Source: Planctomycetota bacterium (GTDB taxonomy: Bacteria; Planctomycetota; Planctomycetia; Pirellulales; Pirellulaceae). Taken from it: 6,247 nt of DNA. A program made the position numbers and the translations under genes. How positions within the stretch are numbered: the stretch's first letter is position 1; every line of letters begins with the position of its first letter. Where the stretch lies: NCBI GenBank assembly GCA_019347795.1, contig JAHWKS010000368.1, positions 1-6,247 on the forward strand, written 5' to 3'. Below, piece after piece: positions 4,787-6,247 of this stretch. A model generated the notes under the pieces. The model worked only from the letters and a program-made list of their open reading frames with translations, did no database searches and was not told the DNA's origin.

Positions 4787-6247
4787 TCAGGAGAGGAGCG
4801 ATTGGAAGCGCCCGAAGGCTTCCTCCCACGGCGCCGGCTCTTGCGGGAGGTATTCCTCGACCTCAAAGCTGCTGCGCACCACCTCGCGGGCCTGGGCGAT
4901 GGAATCCAACTGCCCCGACGCTACCGCCTGCACCAGCACGTTCCCCAGCGCTGTCGCTTCCGAGGGACCGGCCGCGACGCGGCGATTGCAGGCGTCGGCC
5001 GCCATCTGGCAGAGGAGCTTGTTGTTCACGCCGCCGCCGACGATGTGGATCGTCTTGATCTCCGAGCCGGTCAACTCCTCCAGCCATCCCAGCACCAGGC
5101 GATACCGCAACGCAAGGCTCTCCAGAGCGCAGCGGATCACGGCCCCTTCGCTTTCGGGAACGGGCTGACTCGTCCGGCGGCAAAAATCGCGGATCGCCGC
5201 CGGCATATCCTGCGGAGCGGTGAAGCCGGGATCATCGGGATCAATCAGCGATGCCAGCGGCTTGCTCGCCTTGGCCGCCTCGATCAGCTCATCCCAGCCC
5301 AGCTCTTTCCCTCCCTGCGTCCAGATGCGGCGGCACTCCTGCACCAGCCACAGGCCCGCGATGTTCTTGAGCAGCCGTGTGACGCCTCCCACGCCCCCTT
5401 CGTTCGTGAAGTTCAGCTCCCGGCATTTGTCGGTGATGACCGGCTCGGGGGACTCGACCCCCATCAGCGACCACGTGCCGCTGGAGATGTAGCACCAGTC
5501 GGGCGCCGCCCCTTCCCGGCTCGCGGCCGGGACGGCCATGACGGCGCTGGCGGTGTCGTGCGTGCCGGGTAGGACCACTTCCGTCTCCGCGAGACCGGTG
5601 GCGTCGGCGAGCGACTTCCGCAGCCGGCCGAGGTTCGTCCCCGGCTGCACGATCTGCCCCAAGATGCGCTGCGGGATTCCCAGCTTCGACAACAACGGCC
5701 GGGCCCACGTCTTCGTCTTCGGGTTGTAGCACTGCGTGGTGCTGACGTTGGTGAACTCGTTGACCTTCTCCCCGGTGAGCAGCCAGTGGAAGAGGTCGGG
5801 CATCATCAGGAAGCTCTCAGCGGCCTCCAACAGCGGCGAGTCCTCCAGCTTCATCGCCGTCAATTGAAAGAGCGTGTTGAACTCCATGAACTGCAGGCCG
5901 GTCTCCGCGAAGATTTCCTCCCGCGAGGCTCGGGCGAAGGCTCTATCGAAGATTCCGGCGGTGCGGCGGTCGCGGTAGTGATAGGGGTTTCCCAACAGCT
6001 CATCGCCGCGGCCCAGAAGCCCGAAATCGACGCCCCAGGTATCGACGCCGATGCTCGCCACGTCGCGGCCGTACCGCATGGCGGCGCCGCGCATCCCTTC
6101 CTGAATGCTCGACCAGAGCCCAAGCAGGTCCCATTGCAGCCGCTCCCCAACCTGCGCGCCGCCGTTGGGGAAGCGGTGGACATCCTCCAACTCCACGCGA
6201 CCGCCGTCAAACCGCCCCGCCACCAGCCGCCCGCTGGAGGCGCCGAG
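4787..6247 (-). CDS. rhaB: Rhamnulokinase, FGGY carbohydrate kinase family, first codons missing
   Basis: This cytoplasmic kinase would phosphorylate L-rhamnulose to L-rhamnulose 1-phosphate with ATP, the second step of L-rhamnose breakdown. The frame is open to the right edge, where it reads LGASSGRLVAGRFDGG, the phosphate-binding start of FGGY kinases (E. coli RhaB has DLGASSGR). About 10 N-terminal residues are therefore outside the window, and the GTG at 6223 is internal. Of 486 visible residues, the motifs in order are GVDTWGVDFGLL (67-78), GLQFMEFNTLFQL (117-129), MMPDLFHWLLTG (148-159), NVSTTQCYNP (167-176), GTHDTASAV (228-236; catalytic Asp codon 5557-5555), SSGTWSLMGVE (255-265), NEGGVGGVTRLLKNIAGLW (282-300) and IVGGGVNNKLLCQMAADA (402-419). 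Length and motifs fit the subfamily, and no key residue is missing. A related deoxy-sugar such as fuculose cannot be fully excluded. No other rhamnose gene (isomerase, aldolase) is visible; any partner would lie to the right. Confidence 0.93.
   Translation of the reverse strand, partial: LGASSGRLVAGRFDGGRVELEDVHRFPNGGAQVGERLQWDLLGLWSSIQEGMRGAAMRYGRDVASIGVDTWGVDFGLLGRGDELLGNPYHYRDRRTAGIFDRAFARASREEIFAETGLQFMEFNTLFQLTAMKLEDSPLLEAAESFLMMPDLFHWLLTGEKVNEFTNVSTTQCYNPKTKTWARPLLSKLGIPQRILGQIVQPGTNLGRLRKSLADATGLAETEVVLPGTHDTASAVMAVPAASREGAAPDWCYISSGTWSLMGVESPEPVITDKCRELNFTNEGGVGGVTRLLKNIAGLWLVQECRRIWTQGGKELGWDELIEAAKASKPLASLIDPDDPGFTAPQDMPAAIRDFCRRTSQPVPESEGAVIRCALESLALRYRLVLGWLEELTGSEIKTIHIVGGGVNNKLLCQMAADACNRRVAAGPSEATALGNVLVQAVASGQLDSIAQAREVVRSSFEVEEYLPQEPAPWEEAFGRFQSLLS

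Noticed and set aside
4636..4866. Upstream extension of the lipoprotein open frame
   Set aside because: It would put the lipobox in the middle of the protein, passes through the AT-rich repeat and the rhamnulokinase 3' end, and ignores the strong Shine-Dalgarno just before the ATG at 4635.
4706..5572. Plus-strand open frame of 288 codons across the rhamnulokinase gene
   Set aside because: Antisense shadow of a well-conserved FGGY kinase; composition dominated by R, A, G and H.

Overview
The window looks like ordinary chromosomal DNA from a planctomycete, most likely in the Pirellulales/Pirellulaceae neighbourhood. This is inferred from gene content and not from any search. The signs are a secreted DUF1080 (PF06439) protein, a secreted protein with the Pirellula/Verrucomicrobium-type putative heme-binding domain, a small lipoprotein ending in a 'YPYYTIRGPRDFF' tail, high GC, short mostly monocistronic genes on alternating strands, and three kinds of short interspersed intergenic repeat that I associate with this phylum.

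Layout, left to right. (1) The 3' end of a DegT/DnrJ/EryC1/StrS sugar aminotransferase (+) enters from the left edge. (2) Convergent to it is a small exported membrane protein (-). (3) A gap of about 180 bp carries a long inverted repeat (1253-1340). (4) A DUF1080 3-keto-disaccharide hydrolase-like protein (-) and (5) a HEAT-like plus cytochrome c heme-binding protein (+) diverge from a 112-bp region. That region contains two candidate promoters whose -10 boxes overlap on opposite strands. (6) The heme gene ends inside an AT-rich repeat and converges on a ThiS/MoaD-like ubiquitin-fold protein (-). (7) A perfect 23-bp inverted repeat (4159-4237) separates this from (8) a Cys-rich lipoprotein (-). 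(9) A second copy of the AT-rich repeat lies upstream of the lipoprotein. (10) The last gene is a nearly complete rhamnulokinase (-), whose first roughly 10 codons lie beyond the right edge.

Functionally the region leans towards sugars: a sugar-nucleotide aminotransferase, a DUF1080 protein and a rhamnulose kinase. The divergent DUF1080/cytochrome pair is the most suggestive unit. Both proteins are exported, and a periplasmic 3-keto-glycoside route needs both an electron acceptor for sugar oxidation and a keto-sugar cleaving enzyme. No dehydrogenase is visible here, so that link is inference.

I see no RNA genes, CRISPR, phage, IS element or defence system. The most interesting non-coding signal is in the 1253-1340 repeat: its two arms differ in ways that preserve base pairing inside each arm.
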